In this document: in pieces, positions 10,006 to 21,837 of the stretch | Numbering within the stretch: the first letter of the stretch is position 1 | How the letters are laid out: each line of letters begins with the position of its first letter | Assembly (NCBI RefSeq): GCF_042100115.1 | Contig: NC_091275.1 | Coordinates: forward strand, 2,294,001 to 2,358,000 | DNA length: 64,000 nucleotides | Direction of reading: 5' to 3' | Source: Alternaria dauci | Lineage: Eukaryota; Ascomycota; Dothideomycetes; Pleosporales; Pleosporaceae | Translations under genes and position numbers: made by a program | The notes under the pieces: model-generated | Databases searched by the model: none | The model's input: the letters and a program-made list of their open reading frames with translations, nothing else | Told to the model about the DNA's origin: nothing

Positions 10006-11511
10006 ATGAGGCTTCTTGTTGTTTCCCTCGCTGGCAGCTGTGCTGCTGTTGCAGCTCAAGATAACTTCAACATTTTCCAGCACATTGGTGGAAACGGACA
10101 ATGGTTCCCTGGTGAAGAAGTGACAGGCATCTCTTCCGAGATACCCACAGGATGTAAAGTCGATCTGGCTGGTGAGAAAACTTCAGTTAAGGACTGAGCA
10201 AATCCATACTGAATCTACACAGCCTTCTTTTCCCGTCACGGTTCACGGTATCCTGACAGAGGCGCATACAATGGGTGGGTTGAATTCGCCGAATACATTC
10301 AAGCAGCGGGCAACTTCACGGTCGATGACGAGAAGCTCGCTTTTCTCAAGTCCTGGAAGCCGGTACTCTCAGATCCCGATGCTCAGATTGCCAATGTAAG
10401 CCCTACTGGATGGAAGGAGCTTCACGAGATGGGCACCATGTGGCGGCTCCGTTACCCTGACCTGTACGATTACAACACTGCCTTTACCATGTGGGCGAAC
10501 TTGTATACTTCCGGTCCTCGTGTACGAGATAGTGCACGTTTGTTCGCTCAAGGTTTCGTAGGGCCCAACGCTACGGATCTCACCACCATCTATGCTCTCA
10601 ACGCGAGCGATCCTGCCAGTTGGGGCAATACTCTTGCACCCAGTGATCTCTGCAAGGCCTACAATGATGCAGGTGGCGGCCCTGCAAAGGATATGTGGGA
10701 CTCTATATATCTCCCGCCCATCGCCTCCAGACTCAACGCCAAGATTCAGGGGGGCTTGAACCTCACCACAAGCCAAGTCGACCAGATACCCTACCTGTGT
10801 GGTTTCGAAACCCAGATCACTGGCCGCCGGAGCCCTTTCTGCGACATCTTCACTGAAGAGGAAATCTTGCAGTACGAGTATGCGCAAGATTTGCGTTACT
10901 GGTACGGCACTGGCTTAGGTTCTGATATCGAGAAATATCAGATGCTACCAGTCGTCGACATGACCGTACAACGCTTTATTGATGGCCCGAATGCGACTTA
11001 CAAGACGAGCAACGGGACCTTTGTTCCCCCAAAGATCATGGCCAACTTTGCGAACGATGGCCAAATCAATCAGCTCGCCGCCGCAATTGGTGTCTTCGAC
11101 GGCCAACAGCAACTTCCCGGTAATATGTCGCTACCGAACCGCATCTTCCGCTCATCCCAGGTTGTGAAGATGCGCGGAACGATTGCATTCGAGCGCCTCT
11201 CCTGTCCTGCTGCAGCCGAAAATGGTAGCTATCGCCAAGGTGCCCATAACAGTTACAACGGCACTGCAACCGAGGAGACTTTTGTGCGAATCCGCATCAA
11301 CGAGGTCGTCTATCCTGTGGTGGGTTGTTCCAGTGGTCCCGGCTCTTCATGCCCGTTGCTGCAATATCAGAGCATTATCAATGCGAAGCGTGCAGAAGCT
11401 GGCGATGTGACTAAGCTTTGCGATATGACTGGTGAAGGTCTCGCGCCTAAGCCGAAGGCAACTTTCTTCTTCGACAACACCCTGCCCTGGCAGTCAGTTG
11501 TTAAGCCGTAG
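10006..11511 (+). CDS. Secreted histidine acid phosphatase
   Basis: Exons 10006-10171 and 10223-11511 (51 bp intron) encode 484 residues. A signal peptide MRLLVVSLAGSCAAVAA is followed by the mature chain. The family signature RHGSRYP at 60-66 (nucleophile H61) is created exactly at the splice junction, which confirms the intron. The second active-site motif, usually HD, reads FANDG at about 331-335, so the aspartate is kept but the preceding His is Asn. Many NxS/T sites suggest glycosylation. Such enzymes release phosphate from organic esters outside the cell; phytase activity cannot be judged. Upstream CACGTG and TATA sites fit phosphate control. Confidence 0.88.
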
Positions 11512-12624
11512 TCGTGATACCAGATATCATTGGATTATCTGTAATGATGAAATCCATCACTCATGTCTCTGCGCATGTTTCTGTGCCGCTCCGTAAATCT
11601 CTGTGCCGCAATGTGGCAACCTCCAACATCATGCAACTAATGTATGCTACACCACATGACTACAAATACGAGTGGTCGTTCCCGAAATCGCAACATCTAA
11701 CATGCTCGTTGTTGCTTTCACAAGGCGTGCTCGGCTACCAACAATTGACATGCACAGGGCGCGCGCATTGCTCACTAAGTCGCACTACCGGTAGCCCCAC
11801 TTTCATCTCATTGGACCATGGCGCATGGGCACAAGGCGCACGCCCTACCCAAACGGTCAGACATGCTCTCTTCGCTCCTCCCACAAGCCATGCTAGACGA
11901 AGATCGGTCGTTCGCAAAGCAGACAACTGTGCAGTGTCTTTGAAATGTGTCCGTGTAGTCTCGCTATTGTACGACCGAGCAGATTTCCCGGAATATAGCT
12001 CGTACGAGGCTCGCAGTGTTCGCCGTGCCTCTCTGCCCGTCGGGAAATTGACATGAGACTAGGCATATTCGGAAGCATGTGGCTTCAAGGCGGGTTACCC
12101 ATTGGACGCAGTCGGTGCATTGATGGCGTAAATCTGTCTCCACATCGCACCCCAAGCGGGTGGTCAGCTTGTCGACATGGGAAGCTACTGAAACAAGCCT
12201 CACACGCCTTTCAGGTCGATTACCAACACGGTCAGTGCTGCAATGGCGAAGTCATGTTGGAAATGGAGTCATAGGGTGCGTGATTCTCGGATGTCCAAAT
12301 CGGTACACTGAACAGAGCTTTCTAAGGAGTATAAAGGTAGTGAAGCACCCAGCTGTAATGGCCCACACGATTAAGAGTATACAAAACGACAAATCATCAC
12401 AAGACACAGATTTCTGGTACGGATCCACGCAGCAGTAGCAAAGCACTCTAAACCGAACAAGAAACAAGCAAGAACGTTTGTCACCGTCGTCGACAACAAC
12501 GCGTCAATCTTGATCAACGAGATACGCATATATCTATCATCTCTTCGGCCAGTCGAACCAAGAATACAAATTCAAAAACAAGCTCCAACTGTTCACACAT
12601 CGCACATCCTCCCAACTATCCAGG
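11512..12624. other. Intergenic, 1.1 kb
   Basis: Follows the phosphatase stop. An open frame of 180 codons beginning 3 bp after that stop has no recognisable domain and looks like chance. The last ~200 bp are A-rich and probably form the promoter and leader of the next small gene. Confidence 0.4.
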
Positions 12625-12903
12625 ATGTCAGCCTCGTCCGCCTCCACTCCTCGCACCTCTTTCGAGTACCTCAAGTCGCCATCTAAAGTCACCTCGTCTT
12701 CTTCGTCGTCAATCACATCCTCATCGGCATCTACACTGAGGGAATCGAACAAAGCGCACGGCGTATGGAACTCTATCAAAAGGCATGCAAAAGAACACCA
12801 CGAGAGCGTGAACGCAGCTTATGCTACATACTACGGCCAGGGCAGAAGTGCGACTGAGAAAGGACAAGAAGTTTGGGAATACCGTAGGGGTAGCAGGCAG
12901 TAG
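12625..12903 (+). CDS. Small Ser-rich/basic hypothetical protein (92 aa)
   Basis: Single exon from ATG 12625. The N-terminal half is almost all Ser/Thr (SSSSSSITSSSAST around 24-37); the C-terminal half is charged and helical (KRHAKEHHESVNAAYATYY, ending in EVWEYRRGSRQ). I know no domain for it. The A/C-rich leader, the clear shift from low complexity to structured composition and the lack of a better overlapping frame support a real gene. Small proteins of this make-up are frequent in Pleosporales, but the function is unknown. Confidence 0.6.
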   Translation: MSASSASTPRTSFEYLKSPSKVTSSSSSSITSSSASTLRESNKAHGVWNSIKRHAKEHHESVNAAYATYYGQGRSATEKGQEVWEYRRGSRQ

Positions 12904-13390
12904 GTGGAATTTGTGAAGCGACCGTCGCTGTGGTGCATGGGATTGGTAAGGTGGCCGTTTTGCTATGGATCTAAATGGAGTTTGGTGGCTGTTTGAACTT
13001 GGCGAACCTTTCTCTTTGGGTCTTTGGCGCATGGACTTGTGTTTGGAAAACATGTATATATCTGACCGGGTTTTCATCATTAGAGATAATTGAAAGGTAT
13101 TGTAGTTATAATCAGCAACTGCACAAGCTGAGTACGTTGAGGTGTAAGTGTGTATAACTTAATATGAATAAGCTCCTTCGTATACCTGGCTCACCTCATC
13201 AGCTTTTACTCATAATCAATCAGCCCCGTTACCGATCACGATGTGATCTTGTACAACCAGAAATGACAACATTCTCTCTTGGCGGTACGCTCGAGGCTCT
13301 GCATTAGCAATGAAGTTCGCATTGGAGGTAGGAATTACCGATCGTAGCTTGATAAAAGATCGCAGCTATTGCAGCCTGTATCTGCTAAAA
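12904..13390. other. Intergenic, convergent
   Basis: 487 bp, rather AT-rich, between the small gene and the acetyltransferase 3' end. No gene, RNA or repeat recognised. Confidence 0.4.
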
Positions 13391-14839
13391 TTATGCGTCA
13401 TGTCTAACCACCAAACCCTCGATGCCGTTCTTAACTCCCTCGATGACTTTTCGCATAAGCTCGTCCTCTACAGCGCCCTGTACCCAGCAATAGTTCAAGA
13501 CCGCATTGCCATCGCCGCCCGTCACGACGCTAACAGCGAAAGCACTTGTCACAACATTGGGTGACTGGCTGAATACCATTCTTCTGATCGCCCAGTTACC
13601 TGGGCTTTGCTTGCTCTTCCATATACCTAAGCTGGAAAACTCCGCAGAAGGATCGCGAGCTTTGCCTAGCTTGTCGAGGAGGAACCGTGGCATGGAAGAC
13701 ACATACTTCAGCAGCGCAACAGAGTTATCTGTACCAGCTTTGCCGACTTCTGCGGAGATGGTAGACTTGACTGCTCGTGCAACATCCCATGAAAACTGAT
13801 CTAGCACGCTGGACTTTGCTGGGCCATGGAGATTCTGCGACGCAAGGCGCTCGTGGTGGTATCCATACTGTGTCATCGCAAGTGTCATCTGATTGTCCTC
13901 AACGCCCAAGAACCTTTTCATAGCTATTGGCCCCTCGATCTTGAGCTTTTCGTAGTCTTGGGCGGGGAGATGGGTGAAAAGCGATGCGGCGAGGAGACAT
14001 TGCAACGTTGCTGTCACGCTTGTTTTCTCGGTTCGACTGAGCTGAACCAATTTATCTGTGGTTGCTTTCGACAGAACAAGCGTGTGGTATCGAGGCTGTG
14101 GAAGTGGTTCGGCGTCTTGCTGTACAGCATTACCCGTCCATAGCTTGGGAGGTCGCTTTGCGAACACTGAAGGTAGTAAAGCTCCAAACATGGCTCGGAT
14201 GAAGTACGGCCAAGAGATTGTCATTGGGTGTAGCTCTTCTAGCGGTGGTGGTAGAGCTATGGCTGACGACTTGACAATTGGCTGTATGGTACTTTCCGTT
14301 TCTGGAGCATTCAGGCCACCCAGAAATGACTCGTGGAATAAAAAGGCGGACGCGCCATCTGCCAAAGCATGATGCCACATCCACGTCGCAGTGAATCTGG
14401 TCGCATTGGTTGGCGACGTGAAAACGAATAAACGCCAATAAGGCTTCGATCCCAATCCTTCTTTGAAGCCGCGACTATGTTGTTGTGCCAACATCTCGTC
14501 AAGTTCTTCATCCGCCTCGCCATCGTTCGGAAACGGCATCTTGCGCTCATATATCTCCACGCAGGTCCGTAGGTCGATTTCGGGTAGGTGCGCAAAGTAT
14601 ACATCAGGGTAAGATTGGTCTTCGTTCACAGCGATAGCGCTCAGGGTCGGGTGCTGGACGATAACGTTTCGAAGCGCAGAATAGATTCGATCTTCGAGAG
14701 ACGTTTGGGGAACCTCGGATGCTACGTATTCTGCGGTAAACCCAACATTCTTGTAGAATCCTAAGTGATGCCGCGCAGTGCTGTAAGTTTCCAGTCTGCC
14801 GCATGGGCGCAGTTTGTTGAGGTTTGACTGGTCAGCCAT
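13391..14839 (-). CDS. Alcohol acetyltransferase-like protein
   Basis: Single exon of 482 residues. Translation probably starts at ATG 14839 (MADQSNLNKLRPCGRLETYS); the open frame upstream starts only with GTG and looks unlike the family. The N-terminal LRPCGRLETYSTARHHLGFY and the active-site HHALADG (HxxxD at 157-161) match fungal alcohol O-acetyltransferases (AATase, PF07247) of the BAHD/condensation-like fold. These transfer acetyl from acetyl-CoA to alcohols, giving volatile esters, or acylate other hydroxyls such as sterols. The DFGWG motif of plant BAHD enzymes is not seen, as expected for the fungal branch. The substrate is unknown. Confidence 0.8.
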   Translation of the reverse strand: MADQSNLNKLRPCGRLETYSTARHHLGFYKNVGFTAEYVASEVPQTSLEDRIYSALRNVIVQHPTLSAIAVNEDQSYPDVYFAHLPEIDLRTCVEIYERKMPFPNDGEADEELDEMLAQQHSRGFKEGLGSKPYWRLFVFTSPTNATRFTATWMWHHALADGASAFLFHESFLGGLNAPETESTIQPIVKSSAIALPPPLEELHPMTISWPYFIRAMFGALLPSVFAKRPPKLWTGNAVQQDAEPLPQPRYHTLVLSKATTDKLVQLSRTEKTSVTATLQCLLAASLFTHLPAQDYEKLKIEGPIAMKRFLGVEDNQMTLAMTQYGYHHERLASQNLHGPAKSSVLDQFSWDVARAVKSTISAEVGKAGTDNSVALLKYVSSMPRFLLDKLGKARDPSAEFSSLGIWKSKQSPGNWAIRRMVFSQSPNVVTSAFAVSVVTGGDGNAVLNYCWVQGAVEDELMRKVIEGVKNGIEGLVVRHDA

Positions 14840-15716
14840 TCGGATGCAAGCTTCTTTGGGTGAGACCTGAAGAAGTCTTGAGTGAGGCGTCGCCGTAGAT
14901 ATACCAGGCCAAGCTGCAAATACCGCATACTCGCAAGAATTGCCACATAGGGCACGAAGAGGTTGACTATACTTACGGCAAGCGGCTGTCCACCTAACCA
15001 CATGCTGACTCGTGTCGCGGGTCGAATGAGGACATTGTGCGAAAAGCTCCACTCACGATCGCGGATAGCCCACTTGAGGTCGATTATGGAGGTGGATGTG
15101 TCAAGTAGCATGCGTGTGAGAGGGCGGTGTTACTGTTCATAAGGTGTTGGTTTTGGTGTTGCGGCATTGACCTTTGCCGAGGTCGGGCCAGGTGCCTGCC
15201 TAGAAATTAATGACGAGATTGTTCCCGGTTCTCCTGCGTTCGTACATCGCGAAACCTACATCACCAACACTGGCGACGCCCATCGCGGCGCAGGCGCGAG
15301 GTGTGCTTGGATAGTGGAGAGAGTGTGTGGTGGCTTACTTTTATCCTCCTACCACAGGGCTGGAAGGATTATCGCGACCCCAGACATTGGGCACGAGATG
15401 CGCAAGCGTGCATCAAACGGCGCGGCCCCAACATTAACCGGGGGCCAAAATGGACTGGTTAACAAACCCACCATGCCCACAGCGGTATAACGCTGGACGT
15501 GCAGGCTCTGGAAGCTCCTCGTATCTGTCGACATTTTAAACGGTGCGACCGATTGCCCAATCATGGCAGGCCTACAAAGGATGTATGCCTCCCAGATTCA
15601 GCCTCAAATCGCCATGGCTTCATGCGACAGTGAGACAGTGGCTTCGGTGTCGAGGCAGCGGTTAAAGCAACGCTTCGTACGACGGATGCATCGCCATCCT
15701 GCCTTCGCGCGACACA
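14840..15716. other. Divergent intergenic region
   Basis: 877 bp between two divergent genes. It must hold both promoters. Open frames on both strands are short and without domain features. A low-complexity GGTGTTGG stretch occurs near 15140-15160. No repeat or RNA gene seen. Confidence 0.4.
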
Positions 15717-16987
15717 ATGGCCTCAAACGTGGCGCTGCCAACAGCAACACCTACGACGGGTCCGCCATGGTCGCTGGACTTGTTGCATGTTCGGAAACTG
15801 GAAGAGAGCATCTCGCCCGACGCAGACAGCATATCAAAAGAAAGGGCTTCTGCGCTGATGTTTGTAGGCATATGCCTAGCCATTACATTCGTTCTTGCGG
15901 CCCCTATTGTAGGGATATGGCTTGCTGATCGACTCAAAAGGCGGAAACTGGATCCTTTCAAGAAGCTCCGGGATCTCGAGCACAAGGGACAACGTCCTGG
16001 CATAGATCCACCTCCATACGAAAAATCACCACCTAAGGATTCAATATGGGCTCGACAGGAGAGGCATAAGACTAAAAGGCCGCCGAGAGCCATCACGGCA
16101 GATCAGATTCTGGGTATTGATAAAAGGTCGTATCTACAACGCATCGTACCTCAGAGTGGTTCGTTAGCCTTCTATATTCTACCTTGGAGAGTCTACTGAT
16201 GAGTAGCAATAGAAGGATCTGCGCAGCTGCTTACAGTGGCACCTGCACATATTGGATGGGCTAGGCAAAGAGTGACGTCAACGGAAGACGAAGAACAGTA
16301 TATCAGCCCTTGGGACGCGGAACACACCCCAAATCCAGTAATTTTCCCATGGCTTCAACGGCAACGGCTGCCTGGAGACGACATCAACGATGAAAACTGC
16401 GAAACATTGCAAGTGATGACAATGTCAAGTACCACACCTCCATTGATAGGCGCCTCGACAACGGAAGGCTCCACTCATGGACACAACGAAAATCTTTTCC
16501 TTGATTCTCCAGCAGAATATACAAGCTCTCCACCTGATAGCGAGAAGTCCTATGGGTCTTCTGAAACTACCTCGAGGAAGCATGCAGCATCCGATCAACC
16601 CAACGACGCTGCACAACCAATTTTGCATCAACCAAGCATCCATCGATGTGATACATGCCAGACAACATACCATTCACAAGGGCAATTGAAGTGAGTTGCT
16701 AATCTTCAACGAGCCATACAAGCTCGGGATATATCTGGCACTAACAACCCCTCAGCGTACACCTCAATCGCAAACACCGTAGGAGGTACCGCTGCGAGCA
16801 CTGCGACTCAGCCTTTGCGCTCAAAGCGGACCTCAAGCGACATGAGCGCGGCGTTCACAAAGACATGTACGCAGTAAAAGTGTTATACTGTCCCAATCCA
16901 ACTTGCACAATACCTGATAAGAAGTTTACGCGCAGGGACAATTTCGAAAGACATGTGCGAAGATGTCGTAATCGCAAGACAGGATGA
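15717..16987 (+). CDS. C2H2 zinc-finger protein with N-terminal transmembrane segment
   Basis: Exons 15717-16158, 16237-16690 and 16756-16987 (introns 78 and 65 bp) close to 375 residues. A strong hydrophobic helix lies at 46-69 (ALMFVGICLAITFVLAAPIV), followed at once by DRLKRRK, so positive-inside orientation would leave the long C-terminal part in the cytosol. That part is acidic and Ser-rich, then carries classical fingers: C285/C288/H301/H306 and C312/C315/H328/H333, and a third C-x4-C...H-x3-C variant at the end (CPNPTC to HVRRC). The second intron interrupts the first finger, and joining it restores the finger. A membrane-tethered transcription factor released by proteolysis is one reading; an organellar or ER-anchored nucleic-acid-binding protein is another. 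Confidence 0.82.
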
Positions 16988-17088
16988 TGCTAAGTATCCA
17001 AGATATGATAAGAGAACCACAAAGACACGGAACGAGCAGTTGATTAGTCGACCGAGTATGTACGTAGCTAGCACTTCCGAGTGGCTCA

Positions 17089-18242
17089 CTACGGCAGACA
17101 TTGCGAGTAGTGTTCACTGCTCACCTTGCACGTTCCTTGGGCGCAAGTTGTTGGACCAGTCCATGTCGCACCGCCGCACTGAGCATACAATGCCGCCCCT
17201 GCAGCTGGCGCTTCGGGTGCAGGCACTGGCTCCTGCGGCGAGGGTGTCGAACCACTTCCTCCTTCTTGTCCAGCCGCACAGGTGAGGGGCGCAGGCCCTG
17301 GGATCGAGTATACCTTACCACCCATATACGGCTTTCCAGTGGTATCGTAAATATTAACCTGGATACCGGCATCGTTGGCTTTGTAGGCACCAGGAAAAGA
17401 TACAAAGTTGGAACCTTTGTTGGTTCCGCTGCCAGTGACGCGAATCTGTGCGCACTCCATGTAGAACTGAGCGCCACCTGTTGTTTCAGTCAGCAATATT
17501 GTGAAAAGACAAATCAAAGCTATTACCTTGGTTCTGAGCACCGTGAAGGGCGATGAGCCTAAAGGTGATGGCACAAAGTAAGTTGATGCCTCACATACAA
17601 TCTGTAATTGGGGAGTACTGACTCAACTCGCATGAGGTAGTCTCCCGGAGCAACACAAGTAGGCATGTCGAAGTAATGCCAACCTCCATTCGCAATCATA
17701 GTATCCACGGCCCATTTTCCATTCTTCAAGCCATCTGCGGCGACTTTAAACCATTGCAGACCTGTAGTCCCAGTCGTGGCAGCGTTATCCACCTTTGCAA
17801 GATAGTATTGTATCGGGCCTATGACATATTCGTTAGCTTCGGCTATCTACCCGGCCATAACGGCCCTCATAGTTTCCACTGACCTTTGTGACTCGCAGCA
17901 ATAGGATGGTCAGGATCGTTGGCACTCTGCTTCCCGCCAATAACGTGACCTACATGTAGAACGAAGTTAGTGTATGTATCATGTGCATTTCCGATAATCA
18001 TGCTTACCCCACCAAGCTCCGACTTTTGCTCCCGCCGGAATACTTATCACAGTAGTGTCCTTGTGCTTAATGTCTTTGTTGCAGGCAAAGGCCGAATCGG
18101 TAACGCTCGTGATGGGATAGTCAGAGTCTGGTGCGCGGACGCCCTTGAGCTGGCCTTGGTCCACACCATTTACAGACACCTTCTGGAAGATGGTGTGAGC
18201 TATAGCAGTACTTGCCAAGGCAGCGATCAGAAAGGCCTTCAT
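17089..18242 (-). CDS. AA9 lytic polysaccharide monooxygenase with CBM1
   Basis: Five exons: 18242-18008, 17949-17884, 17818-17623, 17558-17527 and 17477-17089; introns are 58, 65, 64 and 49 bp. The 305-residue product is secreted ([15 protein letters not shown]), leaving His16 as the N-terminal copper ligand of the histidine brace (HTIFQKV). Family features follow: [13 protein letters not shown] with the second copper His, and QFYMECAQI with the axial Tyr. After the catalytic domain comes a Pro/Ala/Gly/Ser linker and a complete CBM1 ([16 protein letters not shown], ending HYSQCLP). It oxidatively cleaves cellulose outside the cell, which suggests a plant-associated life style. The C2H2 gene ends convergently 101 bp away. 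Confidence 0.93.
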
Positions 18243-21200
18243 GACTGCTTTGTAGATTTGTAGCTGGGATCTGTCTCGTTCAGTGCAAGTCAGCGATTAT
18301 GTAGTTAGGTGGGAGGATACGGCAGAGACATTATAAACAGAGTGCATTCGTCCACATATGAAGGGTCAATATTTATCATCATGGCCATCGTCATCATATA
18401 TGTGTAGAGTAATGGGATTGTATAGTTCAAGCCAATAGAGACAGTGGATACTCCAAATCACGGTCAGTTGAGCCATGTTCGGCAGTGGTATATTGCCGTA
18501 CCAATGTTCTGACAATTTTGAGCAACCTTACACTATGGATTATATTACATGTGGCTGGGTTTTCTTTGGATGCTGATCGGTCCGCGTGCTCCGTGCTTGA
18601 TCGAACTAGACTCGAATGTTCCATAGCATGCCAAGTCATATACAATATGCCGTTCACACATGACCTGTTACGGAGAGTGAAGTATGTTCTCTAGGCGACC
18701 TAGTCTGGCTGTACCCCCACTCGGAAGTAGTATCTCGAAGATGCGAAAATGATGTAGGGTTTCTTGTCTACATAATGGGGATACAGCTCGGCGAGCCTCA
18801 CTTAATTACAGGCCTCGTGTATCGCGTGAGTATTGGAACGGCAACATCACCCCAAGATGGACCCCATCATCTTCGCCACGGTCCATAACACAATGCAGTC
18901 GAGCTTAAGACACGTTCCACAACTCTGTCGGTATCCTCATATGGCTCCCAATGAATGTACCATCACCAGCCTTGTGGTGGTCAGAGCGTGCCTCTAACAA
19001 TGAAGGTCTCCTTATCCTCTCTTCCCATCGCATAAAAGCTGTTGTCCTGGCCAACACATGCTGGCAGCGTTTCGTTCGTAGTAGTGTATCGTCTCTTCTG
19101 TTCGCGATGCTGAGATGTGATGCGTATGCGCAACCGAACCTTTGCAGTGGATGATATCTTCGTCATTATCCATGTTTCCTGCGTTAACGAGCTGGTAGTA
19201 TCCGTATTGTATCTTCCCGCAAGCCTTTGTGGAAGGTCAATCTCGTCCAGTCCGCCAAGAGATTCGGCATGCGCTTTGTCGTCTAACGCAGTTGCAGCGA
19301 AGGCGTACATGTGGATAGTGGATAGACGGTTGTTACGGTTTCATTCCTTGGTGAAAGATGGTGTGATCTTAAAGAGAACGTGAAGTCATACAACGTAGGC
19401 TGCAGACATACTAAGTCTGCATTATACCACAATCCGGAAGTAGAGAGCGGCAAGGGCTACGCCTCTCCCACTGCTTGCCTCAGCCTGTCCAGCTGTTCCT
19501 TGCTTGGGTGCGGATTCTTTATTCCTTCGATCTTGGGACTGAGAATTGGGTTGAGCTTCTTGATACGGATGGTCGTGATGCAGCTTCGCCTCGTGCAGGA
19601 GTTGTGTCTTTCTTTAGCATTGACTGCCATTTGGACGTCGTGATCTTGAGTAGGTCGTTGAACAAAGATTGATCGGATGGAGCCGGATTGCCGTCTAGAT
19701 GATACATCGTGAGGAGCGTATACGAAGAAAGATCGTTCCGAAGAGCCGTGTAAAAATGGGAAATGGAGTGGATGGGTTCAGGCGGGGCCCCGCTGCCCGT
19801 AAATACACAGCCCTGGAATACTCCGGGGTAAATACGGACCGGCATCGCACTATTGGTACCTGACGCCACCTGCAGGCCGCGTCTTACAGTTTCCAGCGGC
19901 GCAGTCCAGCCGCGCACATTTTCGACGATCACTTGCAGCCCCACGATGGGATTCTGGGCTAGGCCCCATGGTTACCCCAAGCGTTGCTTACTTTGGCCAC
20001 ACCGATCAACACTACCTAGGTAGGTTCGAGAACATATATTCCAATTTTCTGCGAGCTACACATGTTCAGAGACATTGCTCAGTCCTTCCCAGTCCTTCAT
20101 GTCGCTTCCAGCCCATCGGTCTTGGTCACACTTCGGCTGCGATGCAAGTGACACCAAAAAATACTCGCGTCATCATTTCACTGGTCGGAGTACTCACCGC
20201 CACTAAAGCCAAAAAAAAAACAAGACAAAAGGGCCTTTTGCAACAGATCAGGAGATCGCAGTGAAGGATGCGACGATGGCGCATTCCGCTGGAGTTGATG
20301 CTGCAGCAGACGCATATGCTCCATCAGTGCAGTGCCATAAAGGTCATCTGCGAGACTGAACTCCAGTGATTTTGAGTCAGCCGCATTTCTGTGTAGAGAT
20401 TGGGCGACATTGTGTTGTGTTCAGAGCGCAGGGGAGCGCGATATGGTGTTCCGCGCAGCCGTTGAAAGACGCCAGCATGAAAACGAAGCGGTGTAAAGCG
20501 CCGAGTAAAACAAGCAGGTACGCGTGTGCTGACAGGAGGACTTTGCGAAACGTAATGACGACCAGAAGCCACGCGCAGGACGTTAGTGGAAGTGGCTGTG
20601 AGAAGACTCCGTGTTCGGAGCCGTGCCGAATTTAGAACTGCTGATATAATCACAGTATTCAGGTACCGAAACTCGGGCGCGCATCTTCAGGCCCCAAGTG
20701 TCTACTAACGTCACTCCATCGCACTATGGAAGACACGTTTCCTCTACTCGAACCTTCAATCGTTGCTTGGGGGCGGGTCGGAAAGCGTACGATTAGGCTA
20801 CTGAATCCGACGGGTGCCACCTGGTGCTGTTGGACCATCTACACCTGCTTGGTGTGCCGGCTCATGACATAACGCTGCGGATACACGCATGCAGCAAAAG
20901 ACGGGTACTCATCTGTGTCTTTCAGTGTATTTGGTGAGGAACATTGGCCTGTAAGAGCATTCACTGCGTGAAGCTTTACTAGTAATGTGTAAAGCTACAC
21001 GTGCAACAAGGGATCTTCGCAAGCCAAACCGGAAACCCCAACCTAGAGGACTCTTTTTGTATTTGCGGGTAAGGTCTGTAACCTCTGTTCCAGTTTCATG
21101 GAGTGGGTCCTTAGCCCCGTAATTACGGCAAACGAGGCCACGACGTTGCGGCTTTTGACCCTGTGCGCCTGGTTACTGGGCCCTTCTCGCCGGTACCTTG

Positions 21201-21837
21201 GTCCACATTCCGAGCACCTGTAACCCGAATTGACCCAATGGAGCAATTACCAAATCTTGACACGCGAAGGCGATAGGTGTACAACTCAGGCGTCACCATT
21301 TGTGGTCATAAAATCAGTGCGTCTTGTTGGGTGACATCGACCACGCCTCATGGGGCGAAGAGTCGTTTGTTCTTCAAATATGGCGAGTCTTCTTGGTACT
21401 TTCTTTCCGGTGTGCAAACCCAGGAGATTGGCATATGAAGGTGTCGATCAAACGGCTACCGGCCATTCAAGAGGCGACTACTTCTGCATGTTGCCTTCCC
21501 GCACGGGCGACTGCATCAGTGAGAGCCGACAGATCGTTCACGTTTTCACCGCAATGTTGGTTTGAATTGGTAAAGGAAAGGCGCACTGCAACTTTCTCAG
21601 TCGGCAGTGAATACCGCTCTTCGCCACCACCAAAAGTTCTGGATCTCGCTTTCCGTACTTCGCAGTCCGAGGAAGGGGTTCAACCTCCATATTTAGCGTT
21701 GTTTAGTCACTCTGCCTACAGCTTCACAATTATTGTCACATTCCTTGTCTTTTCCCTATCACACCAACGGTGGACGATCGCAGTACTCGAGCATCGGGGC
21801 CAACTGCAACCATGGACGAGTTAGTTCTTTCGACATC
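18243..21837. other. 3.6 kb without a defensible gene
   Basis: Starts with the promoter of the AA9 gene. Two minus-strand frames are the best candidates in it: 18981-19310 (109 codons from a true ATG, MYAFAATALDDKAHAESLGG) and 19519-19944 (141 codons but opening with GTG). Neither shows a domain, signal peptide or splice-linked extension that I can recognise. An A10 run occurs near 20211-20220. From 21324 an open frame of 166 codons leads toward the transporter start and is more likely 5' leader. The stretch could hold decayed genes. Confidence 0.4.

Noticed and set aside
11514..12056. 180-codon open frame just after the acid phosphatase stop
   Set aside because: No domain, signal peptide or family-like composition; starts 3 bp after a stop and continues through what should be 3' UTR.
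19519..19944. 141-codon minus-strand frame
   Set aside because: Opens with GTG, no domain and no splice partner that gives a recognisable protein.
20205..20230. A-rich tract as the tail of a retroposon
   Set aside because: No LINE/SINE-like sequence before it and no target-site duplication seen.
21324..21824. 166-codon open frame before the peptide transporter
   Set aside because: No recognisable feature; position fits a 5' leader and the transporter's own start follows directly.
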